Part shown: positions 34,350-43,214 of the stretch, one piece after another
How the letters are laid out: each line of letters starts with the position of its first letter
How positions within the stretch are numbered: position 1 is the first letter of the stretch
Origin: Treponema sp. UBA3813
GTDB taxonomy: Bacteria > Spirochaetota > Spirochaetia > Treponematales > Treponemataceae
Length of the DNA: 64,000 nucleotides
Direction of reading: 5' to 3'
NCBI GenBank assembly: GCA_002368605.1
Contig: DFEB01000050.1
Span: forward strand, 26,583 to 90,582
Program-made: the position numbers and the translations under genes
The notes under the pieces: model-generated
Told to the model about the DNA's origin: nothing
The model's database searches: none
What the model saw: the letters and a program-made list of their open reading frames with translations, nothing else

Positions 34350-35729
34350 TTATTTTCTCCGCAAGATTTCGCCATGATTTTTATAGAAGATTTCTTTATC
34401 GGAATACATGGCTTCGTCGGCTATATGCATTGTGCGGCGGAGTTTTTTGCCTTCTTCGTTCCATGCGTAGCCCACCGCAAGGCAGACTTCCGAGCCATAG
34501 CAGGAGACTTCCTTGAGAGAATTCACTTTTTTGATAAAATCTTCTTCCTGACAGGCAGGCACAATGACCACGAATTCATCGCCGCCGGAACGGTAAATCT
34601 CGTCTTTCCAGAAAATTTCCTTGAGCAGATCCGCCGCGGCTTTTAAAAGCACATCGCCAGAATCGTGACCGTTCTCGTCGTTCATCTGCTTGAGTCCGTT
34701 TACATCAGCGAAAACAATTCCGAAGGGGTGGGGAATTTCCTCTTCGCCGCGGACAAATGCGTCAACCCGCTGGTTCATGGCGTTTCGGTTTTTGACCCCG
34801 GTAAGCAAGTCAGTGTTGCTTAAGAATTCCAGTTTTTGCATCATGAGATGATTTGATATTTCCGCAGAAAGGAAAAATGCCGTGAGTTCTATAAGTTCTT
34901 TTAGCTCGATTGTTTTGCTTGTATCGTAATTCGTGACAAAAAGATAGCCAAGTGTCTTTCGCTCCTGAAGAAGCGGGTAGAGAATTACGCTCTCAACATG
35001 GGATTTTTTGAGGGAGTAGGCCCAGCGGGGATTTATTTCTGCCAGCCGTTCCATGTCTTCTTCGTCTTTTATGATGATTCCGTTACTCTTGCCGATTGTC
35101 TTTTCCCAGGAGAGGACTATATCGTAGGTGAGCAAATCGCTGAAATCCGCAACCTTGGCCGCATCATTCTTGAATTTTTCGCAGAGGACTTCGTATTTGC
35201 GCTTGTCTTTATTTAATAGAAGAATCGTGCCACAAAATGCATCGGATTGTTTTTGAATGTCGCTGATGACGGAAAGAATACTGGCCTGAAAATCCTCGCT
35301 GCCCCGAAGGTTTATGCAATTTTTGATGACAGCCTGTGCTGTAGTCATGGAAACATCGGTCATTCGATCCGTTTCGGCTTTCCTTGTGGATTCATAGAAA
35401 AAGGCGCAGTAATTAAGCCCGGAATCTTCACAACTAAGGGGGATAAAAGTGATGTCAGACCAGCAGTTAAGTCCTTTTGTGGGAACATAGGCATGCAATC
35501 GCTGTTTAAGGATAGCCGAGCGGTAGCAGAAGTCCTCGAATTTGGTGTCTTTTGGAACAAGGTCGGAATACAGCATGTCATCGTGGTAGCGGGCAATACC
35601 CATTGCCTCTTTGTAGATGTCATTTGCACGGACAATCCGGATTTTTCCGTAGTGACGGCTTGAAAGACGCTCAATTGAAAGAACGGCACACGGCATGGCG
35701 AATGTATTAACGAATCCTTGAAAATCCAT
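34350..35729 (-). CDS. GAF-GGDEF diguanylate cyclase
   Basis: This 459-residue soluble protein has a PAS-like N-terminal ~120 residues, a GAF-like middle (about 140-290) and a GGDEF domain with intact 'YRSGGDEFVVIV' and 'FADVNGLKQMNDENGHDSGD'. It should synthesise c-di-GMP under control of the N-terminal sensors. No transmembrane helix is seen. The promoter box TACAAT lies eight bases before the ATG, with no Shine-Dalgarno site, so the transcript may be leaderless. Confidence 0.88.
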   Translation of the reverse strand: MDFQGFVNTFAMPCAVLSIERLSSRHYGKIRIVRANDIYKEAMGIARYHDDMLYSDLVPKDTKFEDFCYRSAILKQRLHAYVPTKGLNCWSDITFIPLSCEDSGLNYCAFFYESTRKAETDRMTDVSMTTAQAVIKNCINLRGSEDFQASILSVISDIQKQSDAFCGTILLLNKDKRKYEVLCEKFKNDAAKVADFSDLLTYDIVLSWEKTIGKSNGIIIKDEEDMERLAEINPRWAYSLKKSHVESVILYPLLQERKTLGYLFVTNYDTSKTIELKELIELTAFFLSAEISNHLMMQKLEFLSNTDLLTGVKNRNAMNQRVDAFVRGEEEIPHPFGIVFADVNGLKQMNDENGHDSGDVLLKAAADLLKEIFWKDEIYRSGGDEFVVIVPACQEEDFIKKVNSLKEVSCYGSEVCLAVGYAWNEEGKKLRRTMHIADEAMYSDKEIFYKNHGEILRRK

Positions 35730-35737
35730 AGACTTTC

Positions 35738-35766
35738 ATTGTAAGGCAGGATTCTTAAATTCGCAA
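35738..35766 (-). promoter_or_regulatory. Promoter of the GAF-GGDEF gene, eight bases before the ATG
   Basis: On the minus strand, TTGCGA (35766-35761) is followed by a 17-base spacer and TACAAT (35743-35738). The ATG begins at 35729, leaving eight bases and no ribosome-binding sequence. Confidence 0.55.
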
Positions 35767-35768
35767 AT

Positions 35769-36470
35769 TTAAATGAGATTCACAAAGAAGGGGAGAATCA
35801 CCACCGTAAGGACACCGCAGACTGCAATGGAAAGGCCGCTCATGGCTCCCTGAATCTCGCCCATTTCCAAAGCTTTTGCCGTTCCCATGGCGTGCCCGCT
35901 CGTTCCACAGGCGACACCTTGAGCGACCGGCTCAGAAATCCTGAAAATCTTGCAGAAAATCGCGCCGAAAATATTTGCCATGTTGCCAGCAATGGTGATT
36001 AAGAGAATGGTGACTGACTCAATGCCGCCGTTCTGGTTTGAGAGGGCAATTCCGATGGGAGTGGTGATTGACTTAGGCAGGATAGAGACATATTCCTGAT
36101 TGTTGATTTTGAAAAGATAGCAGCAGGCGAAAATGAAGAAAGCGTTTGCCAGAATTCCCGCAATGATTCCGAGGAGTATGGCGAGGGCATTTTCCTTGAG
36201 TTTGGAAAATTGCCGGTAAAGGGGAATCGCCAGGGCGACCGTGCATGGGGTCATAAGATAATAGATAAAATTTGCCCCTTTAAGGTATTTTTCGTAGGGG
36301 ATTTTAAGCACGATGAGAATCGTAATGACAAAGGCGCAGGAAACCAAAAGTGGCGCGAGGAGGAAAAATTTAGTTTTTTTGTAAATGATAGTCGCAATCC
36401 AGTAGCAGACCAAAGAAACGCAAAGCCCGAAAGATACTGAATTAGAAAGAAAGTCAGTGATTTCTGTCAT
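35769..36470 (-). CDS. lrgB: LrgB/CidB-family membrane protein
   Basis: This 233-residue polytopic membrane protein has about seven hydrophobic helices and the family segment 'LPKSITTPIGIALSNQNGG', followed by 'GVACGTSGHAMGTAKALEMG'. LrgB works with LrgA in controlling murein hydrolase activity, or possibly in small-metabolite export. The gene overlaps lrgA by 17 bases, so the two are co-translated. Confidence 0.92.
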   Translation of the reverse strand: MTEITDFLSNSVSFGLCVSLVCYWIATIIYKKTKFFLLAPLLVSCAFVITILIVLKIPYEKYLKGANFIYYLMTPCTVALAIPLYRQFSKLKENALAILLGIIAGILANAFFIFACCYLFKINNQEYVSILPKSITTPIGIALSNQNGGIESVTILLITIAGNMANIFGAIFCKIFRISEPVAQGVACGTSGHAMGTAKALEMGEIQGAMSGLSIAVCGVLTVVILPFFVNLI

Positions 36471-36822
36471 AAAGTGCCTTTTTGATTCGAATCACCAGTT
36501 GGGTTACATGACCGGCGGCAAAGAAGACGGCGATTGTACTTCCCACGCCGATAATCGTGAACTGGAGCCAGTGTACTTTGAGAATTGGCCAGGCGAGAAT
36601 TAGCCCCACCGTTGAGGGAATGAACAAAAGTGGCATGATTCCCAAAAGACCGTCAGAAATTTCTTCCACGGCATCCAGGGGCATGATTTTTGTCTGCAAG
36701 GCCGTAAACATGAGCACAAGCCCGTAAATGCTGGCAGGAACTGGCAGCGGAATGAGACGATGCAAAATCTCACCGATAAAGCAAACGGTGACTAAAATGC
36801 AGAATTGCTTGATGAATTTCAT
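36454..36822 (-). CDS. lrgA: LrgA/CidA-family holin-like membrane protein
   Basis: This 122-residue protein has four transmembrane helices and the family start 'IGEILHRLIPLPVPASIYGL'. It is the holin-like partner of LrgB. Its ATG overlaps the purF-like stop codon by four bases, which places an autolysis or metabolite-export pair in one transcript with a nucleotide-type gene. Confidence 0.9.
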   Translation of the reverse strand: MKFIKQFCILVTVCFIGEILHRLIPLPVPASIYGLVLMFTALQTKIMPLDAVEEISDGLLGIMPLLFIPSTVGLILAWPILKVHWLQFTIIGVGSTIAVFFAAGHVTQLVIRIKKALYDRNH

Positions 36823-38252
36823 TCTTTGCCCGTCCAGCAGTAGGTGCAGAGCTTGCAGTGGTCAAGGCCGGTGGAGTCCAGCATGTCGTCAAGGCGGTGG
36901 AAGCGGAGCGTGGTGAAGTGGAGCTGCTTTCGGATTTCTTCCTGCATTTTTGCGTATTCGGGAGTATCCGGGTCGCAGTATTTCTGCAAGGTTTCCATGC
37001 TCACATTTTCGCCCTCAAACTGTTTTACCACTCGGCGGGCAATTAAGTCCATCTCGCTTTTTGAGCGGGAGAAGTTCAGGTATTTACAGCCGAACATGAT
37101 TGGCGGACAAGCCGGGCGAACATGAACTTCCTTCGCCCCGGACTGGTACAAAAAGTCAGTGGTTTCCCGCAGCTGGGTTCCCCGAACGATAGAGTCGTCA
37201 ATCAAAAGAATGCTCTTGTCCTTAATCAGCTGCTGAACCGGGATAAGCTTCATGTGGGCGATTAAGTTTCGCTGCTCCTGATTCGTTGGCATGAAACTTC
37301 GTGGCCATGTGGGCGTGTATTTGATGAAGGGGCGGGTGAAAGGAATTCCCGCTTCGTTTGCATAACCTACCGCGTGGGCAGTGCCTGAGTCAGGAACACC
37401 AGCCGCACAGTCCGGGTGAATGTTGTCGTCTTTGTCACGCATTGCAAGGTATTTTCCGCAGTTGTAGCGCATTGCCTCAACATTTACGCCTTCGTAGCAG
37501 GCTGTGGGGTAGCCGTAGTAAATCCAGAGGAAGGTACAGATTTTCATTTCTTTTTGAGGCTTCTGCAAGACTTCGTAGCGGTCGGCCGTTACATAGACGA
37601 TTTCTGCCGGCCCCAGCTCGTGCAAGTCCTGATATCCCAAATTGATGTAGGCAAAACTTTCAAATGAGAGACAGTGGGCAAGAATTGAGCCTTTCGCGTC
37701 TTTTTTGATGCCGATTTGAAGGGGGGTACGACCCATTTTGTCGCGGGCGCCGTAAATTCCTTCGGGTGTGGCTACCAGCATGGTGATTGAGCCTTGAATT
37801 TTTGACTGAACATACTGGATTCCTTCGAGAATTGACTTTTGCGTGTTGATCATGGCAAGAATCAATTCAGTCTGGTTTATTTCACCGCCACTCATTTCAA
37901 GGAAAGCGCCGCCGTTATCCATAAGCTCTTTTACAAGTTCGTCTTTGTTGGTGACGATTCCCACGGTGGTGACGGCAAAACGACCCAAGTGTGAGCGGGC
38001 AAGGAGGGGCTGGGGCTCGTAGTCGGAAATACAGCCGATTCCCACTTTTCCTTTCATTTCTTCGATGTCGCTTTCAAATTTTGTCCTGAAGGGAGAGTTC
38101 TGAATATTGTGAATCGCCCTCTGGAATCGCTCGTCCTGTCGCCAGACGGCAAGACCTCCGCGCCGGGTTCCCAAGTGAGAGTGGTAGTCCACGCCGAAAA
38201 ACAAATCCAACGAACAATCGTCTTTTGAAACAACACCGAAAATGCCGCCCAT
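36819..38252 (-). CDS. PurF-like amidophosphoribosyltransferase lacking the N-terminal cysteine
   Basis: This 477-residue protein has the amidophosphoribosyltransferase fold: an N-terminal glutaminase-like domain ('FFGVDYHSHLGTRRGGLAVW') and a phosphoribosyltransferase domain with the PRPP motif 'LLIDDSIVRGT' (about residue 345). Clustered Cys residues ('CKLCTYC') near the C-terminus suit an Fe-S cluster. True PurF begins MCGI after processing, with Cys1 as glutaminase nucleophile; this one begins MGGIFG, so that Cys is Gly. It may use ammonia, depend on another subunit, or have a different role. It lies directly upstream of lrgA. Confidence 0.85.
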   Translation of the reverse strand: MGGIFGVVSKDDCSLDLFFGVDYHSHLGTRRGGLAVWRQDERFQRAIHNIQNSPFRTKFESDIEEMKGKVGIGCISDYEPQPLLARSHLGRFAVTTVGIVTNKDELVKELMDNGGAFLEMSGGEINQTELILAMINTQKSILEGIQYVQSKIQGSITMLVATPEGIYGARDKMGRTPLQIGIKKDAKGSILAHCLSFESFAYINLGYQDLHELGPAEIVYVTADRYEVLQKPQKEMKICTFLWIYYGYPTACYEGVNVEAMRYNCGKYLAMRDKDDNIHPDCAAGVPDSGTAHAVGYANEAGIPFTRPFIKYTPTWPRSFMPTNQEQRNLIAHMKLIPVQQLIKDKSILLIDDSIVRGTQLRETTDFLYQSGAKEVHVRPACPPIMFGCKYLNFSRSKSEMDLIARRVVKQFEGENVSMETLQKYCDPDTPEYAKMQEEIRKQLHFTTLRFHRLDDMLDSTGLDHCKLCTYCWTGKE

Positions 38253-38277
38253 TTTTTTGTACCCCTTTATTTATAAA

Positions 38278-39660
38278 TTAGAAAGTATGTGTCATATAAA
38301 GACCTGTTGACCAGCAGTTTCGAGTTACATGGTCAAAGGCTTCCCGATTCTCAAAATCAAAGTATGCTGCGAATGAAGTCTGTTTTGTGTATTCGAAAGT
38401 GATTTCTGGTCTTACATTGAAAATGTGACCTCCGTTCCAGTCTTTTGTTGAATCGTAGTCATCCCAGCGTTTGTCTTTTGAACCCATTGCGAATGAGCCC
38501 CATACATTGAAGCCGATTTTGTCAGTGAATTCCATTGAGAGAGTACCGCCAGTGTACCATGCGAAGGTGTAATTTGAGTTCTCGAAGAGGTTCACGCCCA
38601 ATTCAGGACGGATTCTGAGCTCAGTGTTTGGAATTGTGAATGAGATTGCAGCTCCAGTTCCGTAAGCCTGATCATCATCTTCTTTTGTGAAGAGTGAGTC
38701 AGCGGCGAAATAAAGGTCAAGGATGAAGAAATCCATGCCCAAGGTTGCGCCAGAATAGAAGTTTGAGCCGTCATCGAATGCGCCCTCGATTGCCGCAGCT
38801 ATAGAAAGCCATTTTACCGGAGCGAATTGAGCGCCAAAGTTAGATACAGGGTCATCGGTGTTGAAGCCGTTTGGAATAGCCGCACCGAGTTCGAGAGTCA
38901 TGTCGCCTTCTTTCTTGTAGCGCACGCCCACAGCCCTTTTTGCATATTTGTTTGCGTAAGGAACGAAACCGACGACATCAGCACTGCCTGGTCTGTCCAC
39001 ATGGAATAGGTAAGAACCGACTGTCTCGGAAGAAGTCTGAGCCCTTACGCCAGCCCGGTCGTCATAAGCAGTTGAGAAACCGCCCTGACGAACGTGTGCG
39101 TCAGGCTCCCAAAGCCAGCTTCCGTATCTTGGGGCGGGGCCAACCTGCCAGTTGAGCTTTGTTCCAACGCCAGCCTCAAACTCTTTTGTGAAATGATAAA
39201 GAACATTTACATAGTATGAGTCTTGAAGAGTGTTTGAGACATTGGCCTGATCAGAATAGTTCAGCCAGTCTGGATGGTCAGTAGCTGCTTTATCAGTGGC
39301 TGAAATTTTTGAATCAATCTTATTTTGTCCTGCCCAAGTACCGTTGTTCCAGTTACGGATTCCGTATTTGATTGAAAGAGGATTGAGGTTCGATGTGCCG
39401 AAAGTGAAATAATCTACATCGCCGTTGTTCTTGTAATTTGCGAGAAAACTCCAGTTGAGCATACCCTCTACAGTGAACTTGCCACGGTCAAAACGAGCCT
39501 GAAATGTATCTGTGAAGCCGTAAATCGTCGGGTCTCCGTCGATTGGTGAGCCGATTCCTGACCATGCAGTGTTTTTCATTTGTTCAGACTGCAAGACCTG
39601 CGCGCTTAGTCCTGTGACCATAAGAATTGAAGTTACGAAAACTAGAAATGCTTTTTTCAT
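38278..39660 (-). CDS. Outer-membrane beta-barrel protein
   Basis: This 460-residue protein has a cleavable signal peptide (MKKAFLVFVTS to GLSAQ), many aromatic-rich amphipathic strands and a C-terminal 'GLYMTHTF' ending in Phe, the usual outer-membrane assembly signal. It probably forms a porin-like barrel. AAAAGGAG lies before the ATG. The purF-like gene starts 25 bases after the stop codon on the same strand and may be co-transcribed. Confidence 0.75.
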   Translation of the reverse strand: MKKAFLVFVTSILMVTGLSAQVLQSEQMKNTAWSGIGSPIDGDPTIYGFTDTFQARFDRGKFTVEGMLNWSFLANYKNNGDVDYFTFGTSNLNPLSIKYGIRNWNNGTWAGQNKIDSKISATDKAATDHPDWLNYSDQANVSNTLQDSYYVNVLYHFTKEFEAGVGTKLNWQVGPAPRYGSWLWEPDAHVRQGGFSTAYDDRAGVRAQTSSETVGSYLFHVDRPGSADVVGFVPYANKYAKRAVGVRYKKEGDMTLELGAAIPNGFNTDDPVSNFGAQFAPVKWLSIAAAIEGAFDDGSNFYSGATLGMDFFILDLYFAADSLFTKEDDDQAYGTGAAISFTIPNTELRIRPELGVNLFENSNYTFAWYTGGTLSMEFTDKIGFNVWGSFAMGSKDKRWDDYDSTKDWNGGHIFNVRPEITFEYTKQTSFAAYFDFENREAFDHVTRNCWSTGLYMTHTF

Positions 39661-39729
39661 TTTAGAATCTCCTTTTCTAAAAAAGTCTAGTATATGTTAT
39701 TGTTTGCAAAATATATCACATAAAACGAT

Positions 39730-39758
39730 TTGAGTGAATCACTAAATTGTTTTAGAAT
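39730..39758 (+). promoter_or_regulatory. Promoter of the lipase-like gene, six bases before the ATG
   Basis: TTGAGT (39730-39735), a 17-base spacer and TAGAAT (39753-39758) are followed by six bases and the ATG at 39765. The only purine run, AAGG, is too close to the start codon for normal ribosome binding. Confidence 0.55.
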
Positions 39759-39764
39759 AAGGTT

Positions 39765-40910
39765 ATGGCACATAAAAAACAAAAATTCGACATCATTGAT
39801 TACCTGAATTGGCGGGGCGATTTGACTTTTGATCATTCTCCTCTGAACGAAGTTGACGCCCTTATTTTCTGCCAGCTTTCCTATATGAATTTTACGAGTC
39901 TTGCGCCAGAAAGTTTGGATTCTTCTATTAAATTGTCTGAATTGGCAAAGATTTTTTTCGCCTCCAGTGATTTTGCTTCCCGCTCCGATTTGGGAATGTT
40001 GATTGACGAGCGCACAAATGAATTGCTTAAAAAGGCAGGGGAGTGCGAGCGATTTAAGAATGTGGAGGTCACCGGCTTTGTCTCAAAATACGATCAGGAA
40101 AAAGAAGAGCAGTTTTCTGCGGTCACTTTCCTGCTCAACGAAGGCGGACTTCTTGAAAGACAGCAAATTTTTGTCGCATTCCGGGGCACGGATGACACAA
40201 TCGTCGGCTGGAAGGAAGATTTTAACCTCGCTTTTTTGGAAAAAGTCCCCGCTCAGGAAGATGCCCTTTCTTATCTTACCCGCACAGCTCTTTCTTTTAA
40301 AAAGGCAGAGCTTTTTGTGGGCGGGCACTCCAAGGGCGGAAACCTTGCGCTTTTTGCCGCCGCCCATCTGGACGAAAAATCTAAGAAAAATCTTTCTGTC
40401 GTCTACAATTTTGACGGGCCGGGCTTCTCTCAGGATAGTCTGGACAGCGACGCTTTTTTCTCAATCAAGGCAAAAGTCCGCTCTGTTTACCCCCAGTTCT
40501 CAATCGTGGGAATGCTCTTTCATCATTATGATTCCTACAAAATCGTGCAGAGTGACGAAAAACTGGTCATGCAGCACAATCCCTTTTCATGGTTTACCCT
40601 TGCGACAGAATTTAAATCAAAAGAAGACCTTGATTCCGGCAGCGAGATTTTCTTCAAGTCATTTAACAAGTGGTTCGAGCCGCTAAAGCCTGAGCAGAGG
40701 GAAGAATTCATCGAGACTCTTTTTGGCCTTTTGGAAACGACGAATGCTGTTACGAATTCGGATTTGAGCCGGGACGCGCTTAAAAACACCGGAAAAATCA
40801 TCAAGGCCTTCGCTTCGCTTGATTCAGAAATCCGGGACAGCGCAATGCATTTGGCAGGAGAGTTCATAAAAACGATTGTGTCGGAATCCCTTGGCCGTGG
40901 GGAAGAATGA
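39765..40910 (+). CDS. Mbeg1-like/DUF2974 alpha/beta hydrolase
   Basis: This 381-residue protein has a lipase-like nucleophile elbow 'VGGHSKGGNLALFAA' (Ser near residue 187) and an upstream 'FVAFRGTDDTIVGWKEDF' segment, both typical of the DUF2974/Mbeg1-like group. No signal peptide is seen, so it is probably cytoplasmic. The substrate is unknown. The promoter predicts a leaderless transcript. Confidence 0.82.
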   Translation: MAHKKQKFDIIDYLNWRGDLTFDHSPLNEVDALIFCQLSYMNFTSLAPESLDSSIKLSELAKIFFASSDFASRSDLGMLIDERTNELLKKAGECERFKNVEVTGFVSKYDQEKEEQFSAVTFLLNEGGLLERQQIFVAFRGTDDTIVGWKEDFNLAFLEKVPAQEDALSYLTRTALSFKKAELFVGGHSKGGNLALFAAAHLDEKSKKNLSVVYNFDGPGFSQDSLDSDAFFSIKAKVRSVYPQFSIVGMLFHHYDSYKIVQSDEKLVMQHNPFSWFTLATEFKSKEDLDSGSEIFFKSFNKWFEPLKPEQREEFIETLFGLLETTNAVTNSDLSRDALKNTGKIIKAFASLDSEIRDSAMHLAGEFIKTIVSESLGRGEE

Positions 40911-40939
40911 TTGAATTCTCCCCTTGCTTTTGATATTAT
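40911..40939 (+). promoter_or_regulatory. Promoter of the ACT-domain gene, eight bases before the ATG
   Basis: TTGAAT (40911-40916), a 17-base spacer and TATTAT (40934-40939) precede the ATG at 40948 by eight bases. TTGAAT begins right after the stop codon of the gene before. Confidence 0.5.
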
Positions 40940-40947
40940 TGAGCATT

Positions 40948-41217
40948 ATGAACGCGATTATTACTGTCGTTGGAAGCGACAAAGTTGGAATCATTGCGAG
41001 CGTCAGCGCGCTTCTCGCAAAGCATAAAATCAATATTGCTGATATCACTCAGACAATTCTCTCTGGTAACTTCGTCATGATGATGATGGTCTCTCTCGAT
41101 GAGGCGGACATTTCCATTGACGGATTGCGCACCATTCTCACCGAAACAAGTGAAAAAATGGGCGTAGAAATCAATATCATGGCAGAGAAAGTTTTTTCTT
41201 CAATGAATCGAATATAA
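40948..41217 (+). CDS. ACT-domain protein (UPF0237 family)
   Basis: This 89-residue protein consists of one ACT domain plus a short tail, with 'VVGSDKVGIIASVSALLAKHKINIADITQ' at the start (the family's conserved glycine-rich turn). ACT domains bind small ligands such as amino acids and act as sensors. The ATG at 40948 gives the normal family start; a TTG at 40924 is possible but would add an unrelated lead. The ligand is unknown. aspS follows by 12 bases. Confidence 0.85.
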   Translation: MNAIITVVGSDKVGIIASVSALLAKHKINIADITQTILSGNFVMMMMVSLDEADISIDGLRTILTETSEKMGVEINIMAEKVFSSMNRI

Positions 41218-41229
41218 GAGGCTTAATAA

Positions 41230-43065
41230 ATGGAAAACTCAAAAAGAACGGTCACTTGCGGCCAATTGCGCAAGGGCGATGTTGGTAAGAATGTTGTATT
41301 GAACGGATGGGTCTCTCGCTCACGGGATTTGGGCGGTCTTGTTTTTATCCAGTTGCGTGACCGCTACGGAATCACTCAGGTTATGGTGGGCGACGGGGCC
41401 AGCGAAGAAGTCAAAAAAATCGCCTCGTCTTTGAAAAGTGAATATTGTATCGCGGTGGCGGGAGTCGTTGCCGCACGAAGCGAAAAGGATGTGAATCCTG
41501 ACATGGCGACCGGCGAAATCGAAGTCGAGGCAAAGGAAATCGAAATCTTCACCACGAGCCAGGAATTGCCTTTTTCAATCGAGGAAGTCCGCCAGAAGGA
41601 CGGCACGGTGGTTCTTCCAAACGAAGATTTGCGCTTGAAGTACCGATATTTGGACTTGCGCCGGGAACCCATGCAGAAAAACATTATCCTGCGTTCACAG
41701 GTCACTTTTGCAACCCGCGAATATTTGACCGGCAAGGGCTTCTTGGAGATTGAAACTCCGACTTTCATCAAGTCAACTCCAGAGGGCGCGCGAGACTATC
41801 TCGTTCCCAGCCGTGTTCATCCTGGAAAATTCTATTCTTTGCCTCAGTCGCCACAGCTTTACAAGCAGCTTTTGATGGTCTCTGGCTTTGACAAATATTT
41901 CCAGATTGCCCGCTGCTACCGCGATGAGGATGCCCGTGGCGACCGACAGCCGGAATTCACCCAGATTGATATGGAGATGAGCTTCACCAACCGCGAGGAA
42001 GTCCTTGAGACCACCGAAGGACTCATGGGCTACATCTTCAAAAAGACCTTGAACTACGATTTGCCTGCAAAATTCGACCGAATCAGCTGGGACGACGCTT
42101 TTGATTTGTACGGAAGCGACAAGCCGGACTTGCGCTTTGATCTTAAAATGCAGGATGCTAGCTTCATGGCGGATTTGAGCGACTTCAACGCCTTCAAGGC
42201 TGGAGCCGCAAATGCTGACAAATCAATCGAGCGTCACAAGAGAAGCGGCCTTAAAGCCCTTGTCGTAAAGAATGTGGCCGACAAATACAGCCGCAAGATG
42301 ATTGAGGCTCTTGAATCCGTGGCAAAAATCAACCACGCAAAGGGCTTGGCCTGGATGAAAGTTGACGCAGAGGGCAAATTCGAAGGCGGAATCTCAAAAT
42401 TCTTCGCCGGAAAAGAGTCTGAAATCTGTGGCAAACTCGGTGCCGAAAAGAACGACCTTCTCCTTTTCGTAAGCGATGAGAAATGGCAGACAGCCTGCGT
42501 CGCTTTGGGAGCAGTGCGAAAGCAGCTGGGCAAGGATTTGAATCTCTACGACCCGAAAGATGAATTCCACTTCGCATGGATTATTGACTTCCCTTATTTC
42601 GCATGGAACGAGGACGAAAACAAATGGGAGACTGAGCACCACATGTTCACTCTTCCTCAGAAAAAATACTGGGATACGCTGGAGAGCGACCCCGGAGCCG
42701 TAAAAGGCGACCTCTACGACCTGGTTTTGAACGGCTACGAGCTGGCTTCTGGCTCTATGCGTATCAATGACCCGGCCTTGCAGCAGCGAATCTTCAAAAT
42801 CGTCGGATACTCAGAAGAGCGCGCCCAGAAAGCATTCGGCTTCCTTGTTCAGGCATTCAAGTTCGGTGCACCACCACACGGCGGAATCGCACCAGGACTT
42901 GACCGCCTCGTAATGCTCATGCGCCATGAAGAGTCAATCCACGAAGTAATAGCCTTCCCGAAAAACAATTTGGCAGCTAGCCCGATGGACGAGTGCCCAA
43001 GTTTCGTTGACCAGCAGCAGTTGGATGACTTGCACTTGAAGTGTACTGAAGTAGAGAAAGATTAA
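41230..43065 (+). CDS. aspS: Aspartyl-tRNA synthetase (bacterial type)
   Basis: This 611-residue enzyme charges tRNA-Asp with aspartate. It has the OB anticodon-binding domain at the N-terminus ('LNGWVSRSRDLGGLVFIQLRDRYGITQV'), the class II catalytic core ('YRDEDARGDRQPEFTQID' near residue 235, 'GGIAPGLDRLVMLM' near 557) and the bacterial insertion domain (about 315-450). A GAGG site precedes the ATG. The last ~60 bases are echoed at 43141-43210 after a palindromic segment. Confidence 0.97.
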   Translation: MENSKRTVTCGQLRKGDVGKNVVLNGWVSRSRDLGGLVFIQLRDRYGITQVMVGDGASEEVKKIASSLKSEYCIAVAGVVAARSEKDVNPDMATGEIEVEAKEIEIFTTSQELPFSIEEVRQKDGTVVLPNEDLRLKYRYLDLRREPMQKNIILRSQVTFATREYLTGKGFLEIETPTFIKSTPEGARDYLVPSRVHPGKFYSLPQSPQLYKQLLMVSGFDKYFQIARCYRDEDARGDRQPEFTQIDMEMSFTNREEVLETTEGLMGYIFKKTLNYDLPAKFDRISWDDAFDLYGSDKPDLRFDLKMQDASFMADLSDFNAFKAGAANADKSIERHKRSGLKALVVKNVADKYSRKMIEALESVAKINHAKGLAWMKVDAEGKFEGGISKFFAGKESEICGKLGAEKNDLLLFVSDEKWQTACVALGAVRKQLGKDLNLYDPKDEFHFAWIIDFPYFAWNEDENKWETEHHMFTLPQKKYWDTLESDPGAVKGDLYDLVLNGYELASGSMRINDPALQQRIFKIVGYSEERAQKAFGFLVQAFKFGAPPHGGIAPGLDRLVMLMRHEESIHEVIAFPKNNLAASPMDECPSFVDQQQLDDLHLKCTEVEKD

Positions 43066-43210
43066 GTCTGGTAGATGTAAGGCGGTACGCTTTAGCAGGC
43101 CGCCTGCAAACGGCTGAGTCAAGGCTTTAAGCGAAGCGTGCCTTGACCAGACGTACGAGCAGCAGCTTAAAGATTTGCACATCGTTTGTACTGAAATCGA
43201 AAAGGAATAA
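43066..43210 (+). repeat. Palindromic segment plus second, diverged copy of the aspS 3' end
   Basis: After the stop codon come GC-rich palindromes, including GTCAAGGC (43118-43125) with GCCTTGAC (43140-43147). A second copy of the aspS end then runs to 43210. Read in frame, that copy gives QQLKDLHIVCTEIEKE and stop, against QQLDDLHLKCTEVEKD in the true gene. Codon-level conservation implies that it came from a functional aspS end, not from random similarity. Confidence 0.8.
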
Positions 43211-43214
43211 AAAA

